Positions 36,810 through 49,300 of a stretch of DNA of 64,000 nucleotides are shown here, piece after piece. Position numbers and translations under genes: made by a program. Origin of the DNA: Dendrophyllia cribrosa (Eukaryota > Cnidaria > Anthozoa > Scleractinia > Dendrophylliidae); NCBI GenBank assembly GCA_024195265.1, contig JAJLRJ010000011.1, positions 19,278,927 to 19,342,926 of the forward strand, written 5' to 3'. Under the pieces are notes generated by a model that searched no databases, was not told the origin of the DNA, and saw nothing but the letters and a program-made list of their open reading frames with translations. Positions within the stretch are counted from its first letter, which is position 1; each line of letters starts with the position of its first letter.

Positions 36810-39800
36810 ATGGAAGTTATACAGCCTCAATCTTCTCCTGAAGTCAATGAAAACAATCCACAGTTTTCACTTCAGAAGTGTATTTCGTTCCTTAAAGCCG
36901 CGAAAAATGACAATGAACGATTTGCAGCGCTTCTGTTGGTCACACAACTCGTGCATTCCAACTCTGTGGATAGTGCTGGACGAAGAAGCCTTTTCCATGC
37001 GGTCGGATTTAATTTCATCAACAGGCTGTTGAACTCCACAAATGTGCCCAACGAATGCCCTCAAGACGTTTATCGTTCATTGGCATTGACGATTCTTGCG
37101 TGTTTTGCGACTGACGAAGAATTCCTTGTGCATCCCGAAATGATCTCCAAGATTCCTTTGCTCCTGGCTGGCATTTCAGACGAAGTAGAAAATGAAGCTA
37201 TTTTGGATGACTGCTATCAAATTCTCTCTTCTCTCGCTTCTACCCCAATTGGATGCAGTCATCTGGCGCGTAAAGAGGCATTTTCAACACTATGCCGGGC
37301 TGCAAGCAGTGAAAACCAGGCTAAATTGAAAAAAGCGGTTGAAATCATGGTTCGTATTGTGAACAACTCATCTTGTGCTCTGTGGGAAGAACAAACAGAG
37401 ATCCTCCTGGAGACTGTAAATACTTTAAGCAAAAGTTTCAAAGAAGCGCAAGACTATACGAAATTTGAATTGTGTAAATCTCTGGTCCTTTTACTAGCTA
37501 GTGCTGAAAAATCAATATTCCAAAAAGTTCAAAAGAAACAATGGTTAGAAGACATTTACACAGGTTTAAACCAGATACTGCAGTCAAAAGTCTCTTCACT
37601 GGAAAGGGATCCTGCGGTTATTTTGGTGTCGTTGGTGAGTGAACTTGTAGGAATGGACTGGATGATTGGACCAGCAGGAAAGGAATCACCAGGGCTGTTC
37701 ATTTTAAGCATGACTGTTGCAAGTATAGAGACAAGGATGATTTTGGATGGGAAAACATGGAAAGAGATCACTCCAAAAGCAGATCTTTTAATTAGCTGTT
37801 ATAACATTCTAGAGAAAGCAATCAACTTTGTTATTGTGAACAATTTTAGCTCAGGAAATGACACACATTTGCCCAAGACTGTAAGCAGTAGTCTCCCTAA
37901 AGTCTATTCTCTGGCCACAGAAGCCATTTACTCCATTATGCAGCATTTGGAAAATGTTGCTTGCACTCAGGACAAAGGTACAATGGATGAGAAAGTATGT
38001 CATCTGGTGTATGCATCAGTGCGGGTTTTGTGTGCGTGGATGGCAGAAGAAACTGCTGCTCTACAGGATAGCATGTGTAAGCTGCTGCCATTTCTGTTGA
38101 AACTGGGAAAGGAATATCTGGATACATCTACAGGTATTGTTGTTTATTTACACTGTAAGGTTATCACAGTGTACATGTACATGTAGGTGGTTTGAGGGCC
38201 TGTAGATTTTGTGACTTTACAGTACATGTATGTGCTTGCTTTATGAGAAAATCCCAACAACCTATGAATTTCCTGAAAGCTTAATAAATATAGAATCCTC
38301 TTATAATTATATTTCTGTATTTTGAGAAAAGGCACCTCATAGAAATATTAAACAAAGAAGCCAGATTTGCCACTAATAAGCCCAAATGTGGTTGGTTTCT
38401 GCATGCACATTATCAATGGGCATAATTATATTGGAAATGTTTTATGACATGATGTCCTCAAAAATGATGTGTAATAAGGATTGTGTATTTGTAGCTTTCT
38501 GTTAACTCTTTCACTCCCAGTGACAATTATGGAGACGTGGAGTGTAGCTCCACCTTTTGAGTCTGTCCACAAAGACCTACATGGATGGTGTGACCATTGA
38601 AATTAAACCTTTCAGCTGTTTTTCTGCATGGTACCATTTGTTGTTCAATATTTAATAATATACATGAAAAAATTACTCGATTCTGATTGGCTAAGAGCAG
38701 TGCAGTTCAAGTGTAACACCAGTGCAAAACGTGTAACACCAGTGCAAAACGTGTAACACCAGTGCAATTCAAAGGGGACAGACCGCAAATAAATGTGGCT
38801 ACTAAATATATCTGAATTTCGTAACTGTTCATCAGTAGGATGCCCAAAATGCGTGCAATTCCACAATTGGTTTCGGCTCCATTAAATCCTATACCAATTG
38901 CAGAACATTTTAGGAGGAGCCACCCACAGTGTGAGCACAGTTACTGACAAGACATATTAGTAAGGAAAACAACGCAAAATAAATGTAGTATGTTAAATAA
39001 TGAACTAAGCACACACGTCAACTAAATAAGCTAAGCACGCGCACGACTCAAGGAAAATTGCGCGCGCGCGTACCTGCATTAACCTGAATAGAAGCAATAT
39101 AGAAATTAAATAGGGGCGCTAGAATAATATAAAGGATCTAAAATAACAAAGGATACGGCGGTGTTTCTCAATTCTGGATTGCTAGTTTAATTTCTCGTAG
39201 TGTAGTGCCATATTTCTCAATGATAGCACTGTGGCGTTTGAAGAATTTAGTAAATGATTTACGAAGGAGTGAAGATTTGAACCCTTGGTGAAGGAGACGT
39301 GATGAAAGTCGGCGAAGTCTATGCATAAAATCCAACTTCGATGTGCAAATTCTAGCATATCTTACCAATTGAGATATATAAACACCATAAGCCGGATTGG
39401 CTGGAATGTTGCTGTCCATATGAGGGAAATTGACAATCCGAAATGAGAAGTCATCCCTCTTGTCGTAGACACTGAGATGGAAAGGTGTGTTGCTGTCACC
39501 ATTCTTGATTCTCGTGTCCAGATAACACACCTCATTTGATGTTAAGGTAGTGTTCTGTGTAACACCAGTGCAAATTACAAATCGAAAAAAAAAAATTTTT
39601 TTGCAAAAAAAAAAAAGAAAAAAATTTTTTTGCAAAAAAAAAAAAATTCCAAACAAAAATGGATGCAAATTTTTTCATGTATAATTATTAATAAGAAATC
39701 ATATGGTTTTCTCGTTCAATTTGGGATTAATTTGCACTTGTGAGTTTTTCAAAAAGCTCAAATTGCACTCGCCGAAGCGGCTCGTGCAATTTGAGCTTTT

Positions 39801-42037
39801 TAAAAAACTCACTCGTGCAAATTAATCCCAAATTGAACTCGAAATCATATGATTACCTATACTTATACAATGAAATTTGGGATTTTTCTTGAATTTTGGC
39901 ACTCTTGGGAGTTACAGGGTTAATATAGTTGAAACTGTCCACTGTGGCCACCTCAGGGAATGGGTGTATGGCATGGGCATGGGTGTAGCTAAGAAAACAC
40001 TTAGCAGGTTCATTAACATGTTCAGCCGGTTTTTCTGGCTTGTGCACCTTCAAAATCTCTCAAAGTCTTTGTTTTCTAGTGAAATTTCAGCCAGTGATAA
40101 GTTCTCTTCCAGGTTGTGAAATTAGCCGGTAGCCAGCTCTTAGCTATATTTTATCCCTGCCTCAGGGACAAAGCTTACTACAGGCCACTGTTGTGGGGAG
40201 GTAGGGGAGTAATAGGGACTTTAAGATGCGGCGACTACGGACTACGGTTGGACGCCGTTTTTCTTTCCATGGAGCACTGGGCCGAGTAGTACACAACGAG
40301 TGGCGTGAAAATACGAAGTTAAGAACATGGACTACGAACAAAGGGCGAAGTAAACACCAGACAAAGCTCGTTTGTTTTTATATTTTATGTACAAAATATG
40401 TCTTTTAGAAAGGTACAAAATGCCCTGGTTTACGCTTCAGCAGATGAAATAATCGACGAAGAAGAATTTGTACTTTTGTTTGATGCCTACAAATCAGTAA
40501 GCTTAAATCCATCGTACTGGGAGTACGATGGCTTTTGGCTTGACTCTTTAGATTCAATTGAATGCTTAATTGAGTTTAGAGTGAGCAAGGAAGATCTTCC
40601 TTGTTTGGCCGAGGTTCTTAGAGTTCCGGCACAGTTCAAAGAGATTGTTAACATCGTAAGTTTTGTTGCTTGTGTGAATATAGTTAAACAATGTGGCGGT
40701 CAAATTAGTAAACAAAAGTTACGCGTAAATTGTTCGCTTTTCTGAGTTCAGAAGCACTTGAAATTGCTCCAAATGTGGTTTTTAGTTTACGTGTTAGAAA
40801 GCAGAAACTCCTAAGTCAATATTCTAACTTAAAACCTTCTTTTTTCATACATTTTTCATGACTCCATACTCACCTAATCACACTACATGAAACTTGCCAA
40901 CTACGCACCATCGTGAACTTGTGACAGTAGGAAGCAAGAGCAAATGTGCCTCTTCCCAGTCCTAATTTTCGTCCCGTCTGTAGTCCGTAGTCACCATATC
41001 TTAAAGACCCTAATATAACACTGCCTAAGTCATATCACGCAACTTACTATGGACAACCATTAATGACTGGAAAGCTTGTCAACAGCTGCCAGCAGTAGTG
41101 GATCCTAGCTTTAATTACTACAGTACATACATGTACATATAAAGATTGTTAAACCAGCAGATTTTGGTAGACCTGTGGTGTTTTTTCAAGAATAAGCGTG
41201 ATTACTAAAAAGTGGTTTGCTGCTTATTTTCATTCTATAGAATGTGTGTTGGATGCTAAAACCAATGCAACAGAAATACCAGCTACAAGTACAGCCAGTA
41301 ATATTGACATTGTGAGGTTTCTACTGCCACCTTTATGCCACCTGTCAGCTGAAGACAAAACACGCAAGATCTTGATTGACAATGAGGGGCTTGAACTTCT
41401 GTCAAGGTATTTTTTTCAACAATGGAAGATCTGGAACAAGCAAGGAATAAATGATGTAGATCTACACGAGTCTGAAACATGCCTTGTTACTATACTTGGC
41501 ATTCTGTTGAATCTTGTTGTTACAGAGCCTAAACTTGCAGCAAATAACCAAGCATTTCAAGAAATTGGCCAGCATACCATAGCCTCTGCTTCGTTGTTGC
41601 TTTCCTCAGAAAGAAATGTTGTGATTCTAGTTAACCTAGTTGTCCTTGGACTTCTATTTACAAGAAGCAACATGGAACACAATTTAACTTTCAACTGTGA
41701 AGAACTATCCAAGTTCTTGCAGGCCTCAATTTACATCTTACAAGAAGCAAAACCATTGATTCAAAAGAATGGAGGTCAGTTCCCTGAACACAGCAAGACC
41801 CAGTTTGCCGACAGATGCAAAGAAGTATGGGTGGACATCTCTGAATTGTGGTTTCTTGGAGTGCAAGTAGTTTCATGCTTGGTAAACTCACTGCCCATTA
41901 TGAGAGAGCTTGTTAAAGAAAGTGGATGGATAGAGGTAATCTCAATATATTTGAACACCAGTAGCCAAAACCAAGAACTAACTCCTGATGAAAGAGATGC
42001 ACTTCTTGATTTAGTTAGGAAAGTTAATGATTTATAG
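36810..42037 (+). CDS. NCDN: Neurochondrin (two coding exons)
   Basis: Coding exon 1 is 36810-38133 (donor ACAG|GTATT) and coding exon 2 is 41241-42037 (acceptor TCTATAG|AATG), joining in phase to 706 codons, close to the ~729 aa of the vertebrate protein. Neurochondrin is a cytoplasmic armadillo-like helical protein linked to neurite outgrowth and GPCR/CaMKII signalling in vertebrates. Family signatures are FAALLLVTQLVHSNSVDSAG, VGFNFINRLLNS, LTILACFATDEEFLVHPEMI and, in exon 2, FLLPPLCHLSAEDKTRKIL. The ~3.1-kb intron holds a fold-back element with an RT fragment, a long hairpin and a PIF/Harbinger-type element. The start is the first in-frame ATG and precedes the conserved region by about 20 residues. 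Confidence 0.94.
38650..39690. mobile_element. TIR-bounded element enclosing a retroelement fragment
   Basis: The left edge has TAATAATATACATGAAAAAA and the right edge its inverse. Just inside, GTGTAACACCAGTGCAAA is repeated three times on the left (38711-38770) and once inverted-relative on the right near 39555. A minus-strand RT C-terminal fragment sits between. It lies in the NCDN intron. Confidence 0.6.
39168..39560 (-). pseudogene. Retroelement polyprotein C-terminal fragment
   Basis: The minus-strand frame reads NEVCYLDTRIKNGDS, then SVYDKRDDFSFRIVNFPHMD, SNIPANPAYGVYISQLVRYA, and a basic tail ending in a stop at 39168. This is the C-terminal region of a reverse-transcriptase protein family that is abundant in cnidarian and other invertebrate genomes; I cannot name the clade. 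The catalytic RT part is absent, and the first ~35 codons of the open frame (39560-39668) are only poly-A/T repeat. Confidence 0.6.
39695..39853. repeat. Long near-perfect hairpin (~70-bp arms)
   Basis: AATCATATG...TTCAATTTGGGATTAATTTG on the left is matched by its inverse on the right around a loop TCGCCGAAGCGGCTC near 39770. The arms differ by only a few bases. It is non-coding and sits directly beside the fold-back element in the NCDN intron. Confidence 0.8.
40214..41011 (+). mobile_element. PIF/Harbinger-type element with transposase N-terminal fragment
   Basis: The ends are AGGGACTTTAAGATGCGGCG and the inverse of AGGGTCTTTAAGATATGGTG; both continue into GACTACGGACTAC. Direct AAT repeats (40211-40213 and 41012-41014) match the 3-bp target duplication of PIF/Harbinger. 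Inside, 40398-40660 encodes DAYKSVSLNPSYWEYDG and ECLIEFRVSKEDLPCLAEVL, resembling the region just before the DDE domain of Harbinger-type transposases, followed by GTAAG like a splice donor. The catalytic domain is missing, so this is an internally deleted derivative. Confidence 0.75.
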
Positions 42038-45000
42038 AAGTGTGTTCTTTATTTTTCATTTCTGTTTGTGCTGTTTGCGGTGCATTCGATTTGTCCTATT
42101 CTGGAATAACAATGCAGGGAATGGTGACAAAATAAATTGCCCATAAAGGGATTTTGGAAACAGTGGAAAACTGGCTCATCCTCGGTGTATGAACCTGTCA
42201 AATTCACGAGTGACGCAAAACAAAGAAAACAAAAGGCATAAAACAATAGAGTCAACTGGGAATGCAATACTACAAAGGTAAAAAACAAAGGAAAAAGTCA
42301 CAGGTTCTTACACCGAGGTAAACCCGGAAAACTACATATTTCTCTTTAATGTTTTATGGTTTTGGTTTAACTTTTGAGAGTTTTAAACTTTCAAACCAGT
42401 TTTTTTTTTCGCTTTGTCTTAGACTCAATTCATCGTAATCTAAAACAAAGAAAAATTTAAGCCAAAAATAAATATTAAACAACAACTACATTACAAACAA
42501 GTTTTTGGAAGCCATTTATAGTGCAAATTGGTATTTACAAACAATAAAAATTGTTAGCCAATTTTTTTTCTTATTCTTGATTGAATAGTCAGTCCTATGT
42601 GCCTATACAAATTCTCTAGATACGGTACATTTGTGTTCGGCTTGAGTTTATTTTATCTTTTATCATAAATTAGCATTATGGAACAGAAAAAGAAACTGAC
42701 AAAATTTGATTTTTTTTTTCTATTTTGTTAAAATCGAAAATGGCACATAGTACATATAAACCTGTTGTAAACATGGGATCCTAAGCCCTAGGGGAGTGGG
42801 GTGTTGCTAAGGTGAGCTGGTTGCTAATGAGTGAGAGTGGCATCAGATCCAAAACAGAATCTTTTGTATCTACTGTATCTGATGCTGTGTTCACATCAAC
42901 ACCAAAATTGTTTGGACTAAACATGTTAAAACAAAATATGTTTTCTGTAAACATGTTTACAGTTTTGCCCTTGTGTTTGGGAGGGCAAAAGGTCACGATT
43001 TTCATACTTTAAAATTGTGTCAATGTCGTTTGAAAATCTGTTGCTTATGTCCAGAGCAATTCTCCTTAAGTTGCCTTTGAGTTGTCACAATAAGTCCAGT
43101 TAATGATTTTTATTACTTTACTTAAAATTGTTAAAAAAGCAAGTGGAATTTCTTTTTTTAGGTACCTGTGTGTTTTAAAAAATCTGCTCAGATAGGTATA
43201 TCGTAATAATAATTATCTAATATCATGATTTAAGTGCATTTATAATAAGCAATTTAAAGTCACCTCCCAAGGAAAATAAAGCTTGCATTTGGAAACTGTA
43301 TTTTGAGAAGTTTTTATGAGTTTGTTAGTTCTATACACTTCCCTTGAAACAAATCAGAACCCGTCATGACTTCATTTACACTGTAATTTGTTAGGGGCTG
43401 ATCGTGAGTGTCGCTAATATAAATGTCATGGGTAGTGGGTAGAAGTCATGGGTTGTGATTACCCCCAAATAAATTAAAACAAAATGTGGGCAAGGGTCCC
43501 TATTTATGATGGGTAGTGGCAATACCCAATAAATGCACTAAACCTCTTGACTGCTCCAACCTACACTTAACTAGTATGAAAATAGAAACAATCTGGATAT
43601 ATTAAATCTGAAAAAATCGATTAACTAATTAAAAAGACAACTAATCTTTGCTCTTGGATTCTCACAGCACAGGCTCTGACTCGTTCCAAGTCGTCTGATC
43701 AAGAGAGACGCCTAGAGCTGAGATGAGTCAACACAGGGATGCCATCCTCTATTGGGTGGTCGTTCAGTTAAAGGGGCATTGTCACGCAGATTTTGCTGTG
43801 TTTTGGTCAAAATACACTAAATATAATTATGACAAAGTACCTTTGCTCAAACATAAAATTGCTTTTAGAACACCAAATACGTTTTTTGGCTTTTCAAAGT
43901 GATACTAAAAATAGGTGACAGTGTCCCTTTAAAGGAAATTTTGTGCTTCAAAATGAGTTGGGCTTCTTTCGTCAGAAATTTTTGTACGTGCAAATAAGAA
44001 TATGACATTATCACATGGAAACTTAAAACCAGTGTTGGTTGATAACTGCAATCAATAATTGCAGCAGACATCCCAGGAGAAAACAAGTTAGTTCAACAAG
44101 TCACATTTATGAGTTATTGGTGAATTTAACCCAGTATGGCACAATGACATGCCCGCATGGGGTCAGTGGAGTCCTTAATATAGCCTCCTATAATACTCTG
44201 GCACCTGTTAGGGAGTCTGTTGGTTGTCAATCTAATTATATTGTTATTCAAAGTGATAATGGAGAGAAGAGACTTCAAACAAAACTGAGGTTGAAACGTT
44301 TGCTTTCAATAGAACAAACCTTGCATATTAATTCTGATCAACTGAACCTTAGAAATTAAACCCTTGGTGTCGAAAATTTGAGGCCCAGTTCAGCCCACCT
44401 TAATCTTGGAAATGGGAAATGTATCTAAACACCTGGGATTTGACGGAACTATAGATGATTTTCACGGCAGCTATAATGGTGGTCAGAAACAAAAGAGTTT
44501 TATTCCAAAAGGATGGGAATTTCATTGTTCTGACCCCTAACATGGCCACTGTGAAAACCACCAGTTACGTCATTTCTACTCTCACTTATGGGCCAACAAC
44601 TAGTCTTGATTCCAAAAGAGCTTAAATCAGCACCATGTTCCATTTTGGAGCTAATACCAATCCTTTGAATTTACAGTGTAGTTAATCAAATATTGAAATC
44701 AGTTTAATAGCATGCAAACTTTATTTCTCCGTAACACTTTCACTACCACTATACACGGAATACAAAGTATCCGTCACAAACAAATCAATTCATCTCCCCG
44801 ATTCACCCTACACCTCTAAATACCATTATCGCACATCTTAAGAACACTGTCATTGGTATGTTTCACAAAATAAATATATGTAAAATAGTTGATTTGCAGT
44901 TTAAAAACGAATAATTTAGTTACCTAAAATGGCATCTTTTCTTTCATGAGCACTTAACCCTTTCTTTCCAGTAACCAAACCTTGAGTCACGTATGTGGTA

Positions 45001-46347
45001 TTAACTTTTGATGCATGTGGATGAAAACATTACATGCTATCACTAAAAGGAAAGCTATTAAGAAGTCTTCCCTGTTGTGACATTAAGATGTTTCTTTGTA
45101 AAATGGCGATTTTAACTTTTGAGTATGTGGATGAAATCCTAAAGTGTGACCATTCAAATGACAAAGCTTTTGAGCAGTACTCTCCTGTGTTTAAAATTGG
45201 CTCATTTAGTTGAAATTGCAGACCATTATCTTGTCAAGTTTTGTTCGCTTTGGGAGTTAAGGGTCAATGAACACAAAGACAATCATGGTTCCAGTATATA
45301 CGTACATGTAGATAAAAACTCTTGATAAATCTCGCAAATATTTTAATGTACAATAAATTAAAAAGAACTGTTGGCACAACTCCAATCTTAGATCTCCTGC
45401 ATAGCCGCAGTACATCAGGTTCCTTCAGAACGAAACCTAAAAACCAAACAAAAAATACTGACATAAGTAAACTGTCTCAGTTTATGTAACCTGTGCACAG
45501 TCTATCATAAGCAAGGTAACCTGTGCACGGTCTGTCACAACCAAGGTAACCTGTGTACAGTCTGTCACAACCAAGGTAACCTGTGCACAGTCTGTCGTAA
45601 GCAAGGTAACCTGTGCACATTCTGTCATCAGCAGGTAACCTGTGCAGTCTGCCATCAGCAAGGTAACCTGTGCACTTTTTGCCATAAGCAAGGTAACATG
45701 TGCACAGTCTGCCATAAGCAAGGTAACCTGTGCACAGTCTGCCGCAAGGTAACTTGTGCACAGTCTGCCATAAGAAAGGTAACTTGTGCACAGTCTGTCA
45801 TAAGCAAGATAACCTACCATTGATATAAATTATTGTAATAACCCCCCATGAATTAGTAAAATTTCCTGTTTTCATGGGGGGGGGGGGTTACTTAAGAGGA
45901 GGCATACATAGTCTGTCATGGGCAAGGTAACCTTTGCACAAACAAGGACAAGGAAACCTGTGCACAGATGAGGGAGGTCAAAGGAGATGACTATGCACAT
46001 AAAATCCCCCATTTTCTTCCTTTCTCAGAAGAGAGACCTTTTCTAACAAGGAAGAAAATGAGAAGTCTGTGTGCAGGCTATCGTTAGGAAAACCTACATA
46101 CAGAAGACAATATGAATATAGTTTAGTCCATAGCTCACAGGCTGTCCGTGTTTCCCAAGTATAAATTGGACCAATGACATCTGCATCAAATCAATCATTT
46201 TAATTTTCAGGTCCATGGAGCCCTTGAAATTCTGTCACTAATCCTTTTCTTGCTTGGCTATCCTTGAGGAAAACAAAGACCGCTCTTTAGAATAACGTTA
46301 TATTTCTACTCACCTTTTTTTATAAAACCTTCAGCAAAGCTACCACA
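42038..46347. other. Intergenic spacer between NCDN and the next gene
   Basis: The tail-to-tail spacer holds no gene I can support. It contains a degraded fold-back MITE (42344-42490), a dispersed-repeat block (45080-45255) and a minisatellite (45482-45820). A possible poly(A) signal for NCDN is AATAAA at about 42131. Open frames around 44.0 and 45.3 kb show no recognisable family. Confidence 0.6.
45482..45820. repeat. ~30-bp minisatellite, about 11 copies
   Basis: The unit is close to AAGGTAACCTGTGCACAGTC plus TGTCATAAGC, varying between 23 and 31 bp. The two overlapping minus-strand open frames are by-products of the repeat length being near a multiple of three. Two isolated units recur at about 45920 and 45950. 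Confidence 0.9.
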
Positions 46348-49300
46348 TCATAAATCAATTCCCAGAGATTTGTAATAGGCCCTGCAAATAACACAGCTGT
46401 TAGCTATCACTGTTCTTTTGTTTCACAGCACATGGATTGAACCCAGGAGTATTAGCTGTATGTAGTTTGCCATGTCTGATCATCCAGGTTAGCATAGTCT
46501 TGAAAAGAACTGTTGTTGTTTACACCATTGACTGACTTTCATGAGTGGAAGTGATTGGACAGGCAAGTCATGTAAACTGTGATTAAACTGAAAAGCACTT
46601 AAAAAAATACATTATTGTTGTCCCCTTATACAAGAGGCATTGTTACTCTGGGCTACATGTTCACCTGTAAATTGTTTCCCAATGTATCACAGATTTGTGT
46701 TTTTGCACTGATTGTTTTTCAACTGGTTTGCTTTTCAAGTTGAAGTTTGTGGCTCAAAAAAGAACAGCCCTGTTGGTGGATTCTACTCAGTAACTTTACT
46801 TACGCTCTATCAGCTTCCCTAATAGCATCACTCAGTGCTCTTCTCTCCTCTCGAAGAGACTCTCTGTAAAACAATGGATGTAAATTGTTTTGAACCTTGG
46901 CACTACATTTTCCTATAACAGTTACCTCTCTACATTATTTATGGCCATGTTCTTAAACTTGCCCTCAGACTGCTTATCTATTAAAACCACCCCATTGACT
47001 GCTGTTGACGGTTTTGTTGAAACCACCCCTCTATAATAACCGGATAATTGACAGTACATCAGGGGTGGCCATTGTAGAGTGGTTGGACCATCTTCATTTT
47101 GACAAGCTTGTTAAACTGTAATGAGACATAGCAGGGATCAAGTGGTTAAGGCATCCACTCTCAAGGCTAATCTCGAGTTTGAACTCTCGTCAATTTTTAT
47201 CAACTCTCATTCTTGTTTCTCCTACACTCGAAAATTAACAAATACGACAAAAAGAAGATCTATGCCAAATGAAAACCAGTGACACTTCAAAGACTGGACT
47301 CACCTTAGGATATCCAAAGAATCTACACTCTCATTATCAGAGTCTTCAGACTGCAAGGGAACAAATGAGAATGCATTTCTATAATGAAATTTCCATATGC
47401 ATACATTTTTATTTAACTGCACTTTACAGTTACGTAAACAAAGAGGTGGGATTGGATGTCAGCACATAAAGGCAAAAATTGCAGCTGCTATTTAGTCCAC
47501 TCACACAACCCATGAATGGGAAATATGTGAACAGGACAGACCACAACACTGGGGACTGCACCCCTTCTGTTTTCAAACAGTGATGTTGGTTTTTAATGCC
47601 CCACTGGTTTTAATATGAGAAGTTGTAAGAGACAATGCCAATGGTTTGACATCACCGCCCAATGATGTGATCATCTGAACTAAAACAAGCCGTTAAGAAG
47701 GACAGAACTTTATTGACTGTTATGTGATGGATCGTGCGTTATGCACCATGCACAAGTGTTCCTATTAAAGTTATTTTTGATTCGCCAATTTTCACAGGCG
47801 CGCACATTGGTTACTTTCAAATTTCAAATTCATGTGGTATTCATGTGGCATATTGTAAATAAAAGGCTGCATGAGTGAGGATTGGGTCGCGTTGGTTGTG
47901 AACTATTTTTTTATTACAACTTCACTCCACTAAATTACAAATAGAAGAATGGTGAAAATGTTGTTTAGGATTTTCTTCCATCATTTTATGTTTTATTTTG
48001 GACATTGAATCTGCTGAGGATTTTTTCCTACTGCCGTGTAAAGTATTGTCTGGACCGTTGATTCCGCTGCCAAACACAAGATCATCACAATCTTAATCTT
48101 AATATTTAAAGGCCCTGGTTCAATAGTGACCAATGCCTGGAATTTTAACCTGTGACTTCCCACTCTGCAAGCAGCTACTCTGACTACCAACTAAGCTAAC
48201 CAGGCAAAGCAATACATGTGGTTATTTATCCATTCATAATTAATGAAAAAATTCTGCACTGATCATTAAGAAATGAATAACAATTTGTACACTCACAAAC
48301 TGCCTGGGGCTTTTCTTGTCAATCACCCTTTCCACTCGCTGCTGTATGCGATCAGATGCACCAAGCGCAGCCCTAAGATTGGGCGAATAACGACTCTTGA
48401 AGCGCAACACCGGGTCACTAAAATTTTTCCAGGAATTCATTGAGACATCCAGGTCATCAAGAGCGTAACTCAGGCTACGGGTTGGGCTTGCTGGTCGATA
48501 TGACCGGGAAAGAGTCATGGGTTCTGTTGCTGAGCGAGTGTGAGCTTTACGGCGAGTCGATGAAGTTACTGGAAAGTCTTCAGAGTACTTCCAGGCTGCA
48601 TAATAAAGTTAAGACTCGGATAAGAACCTACCCACTAGGAAACAATATTATTAAAGAACCTAAATAAGGAGTTCTGCTTTATTTAATATGCACTTATCAG
48701 TGATCTTCCCAGGACATTGAACCCAGGAGTCCCCTAGTTCTTTGCATCATGTTTAATTTTATTAAAAATAAATAAATCTTCCATCATCCTCGCCTCATCA
48801 AGTTGTTTGCAAATGTATACCAATCTTCCATTCCTGGACTAAAATATAAAAACCCTGTGGCTTGACTGACAGTGCGAATAAACATTGTTGTTGTTGTTGT
48901 TGTTGCCTCACAGGTCCCCACTATAACCCATAACCCTTTGAATCAAATCTCCGGTCTTGTGGTGTTGTTCTTACATGTAGCTATTTATACTGTATATTAG
49001 ACAAAACCTCTTTTTTAGTGTTACCATTTAAATGAAAGCTATTTAGCAATACTTCGTGTGATACTGTTTATTATGCTGTACAAGGTGGTTCTAACTTTTG
49101 AGTCTGATGTGGATGAAATCCTAAAGTGTGACTATTCAAATGAAAGCTACTGTCTGAGCAGTACTTTCCTGTGGTGCTGTTTATTATGCTGTACAAGGTG
49201 GTTCTAACTTTTGGGTCTGTGGATGAAATCCTAAAGTGTGACTATTCAAATGGAAGCTATTGAGCAGTAATTTCCTGTGGTACTGTTTATTATGCTGTAC

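Noticed and set aside
45264..45464. Minus-strand frame with GFVLKEPDVLRLCRRSKIG as a further exon of the 46-50 kb gene
   Set aside because: The preceding exon already ends in an in-frame TGA at 46348, and no upstream exon joins it in phase.
45477..45820. Two Cys/Tyr-rich minus-strand frames
   Set aside because: Products of the 30-bp minisatellite.
47993..48190. 65-codon minus-strand frame
   Set aside because: It mostly reads through a tRNA-like SINE fragment.
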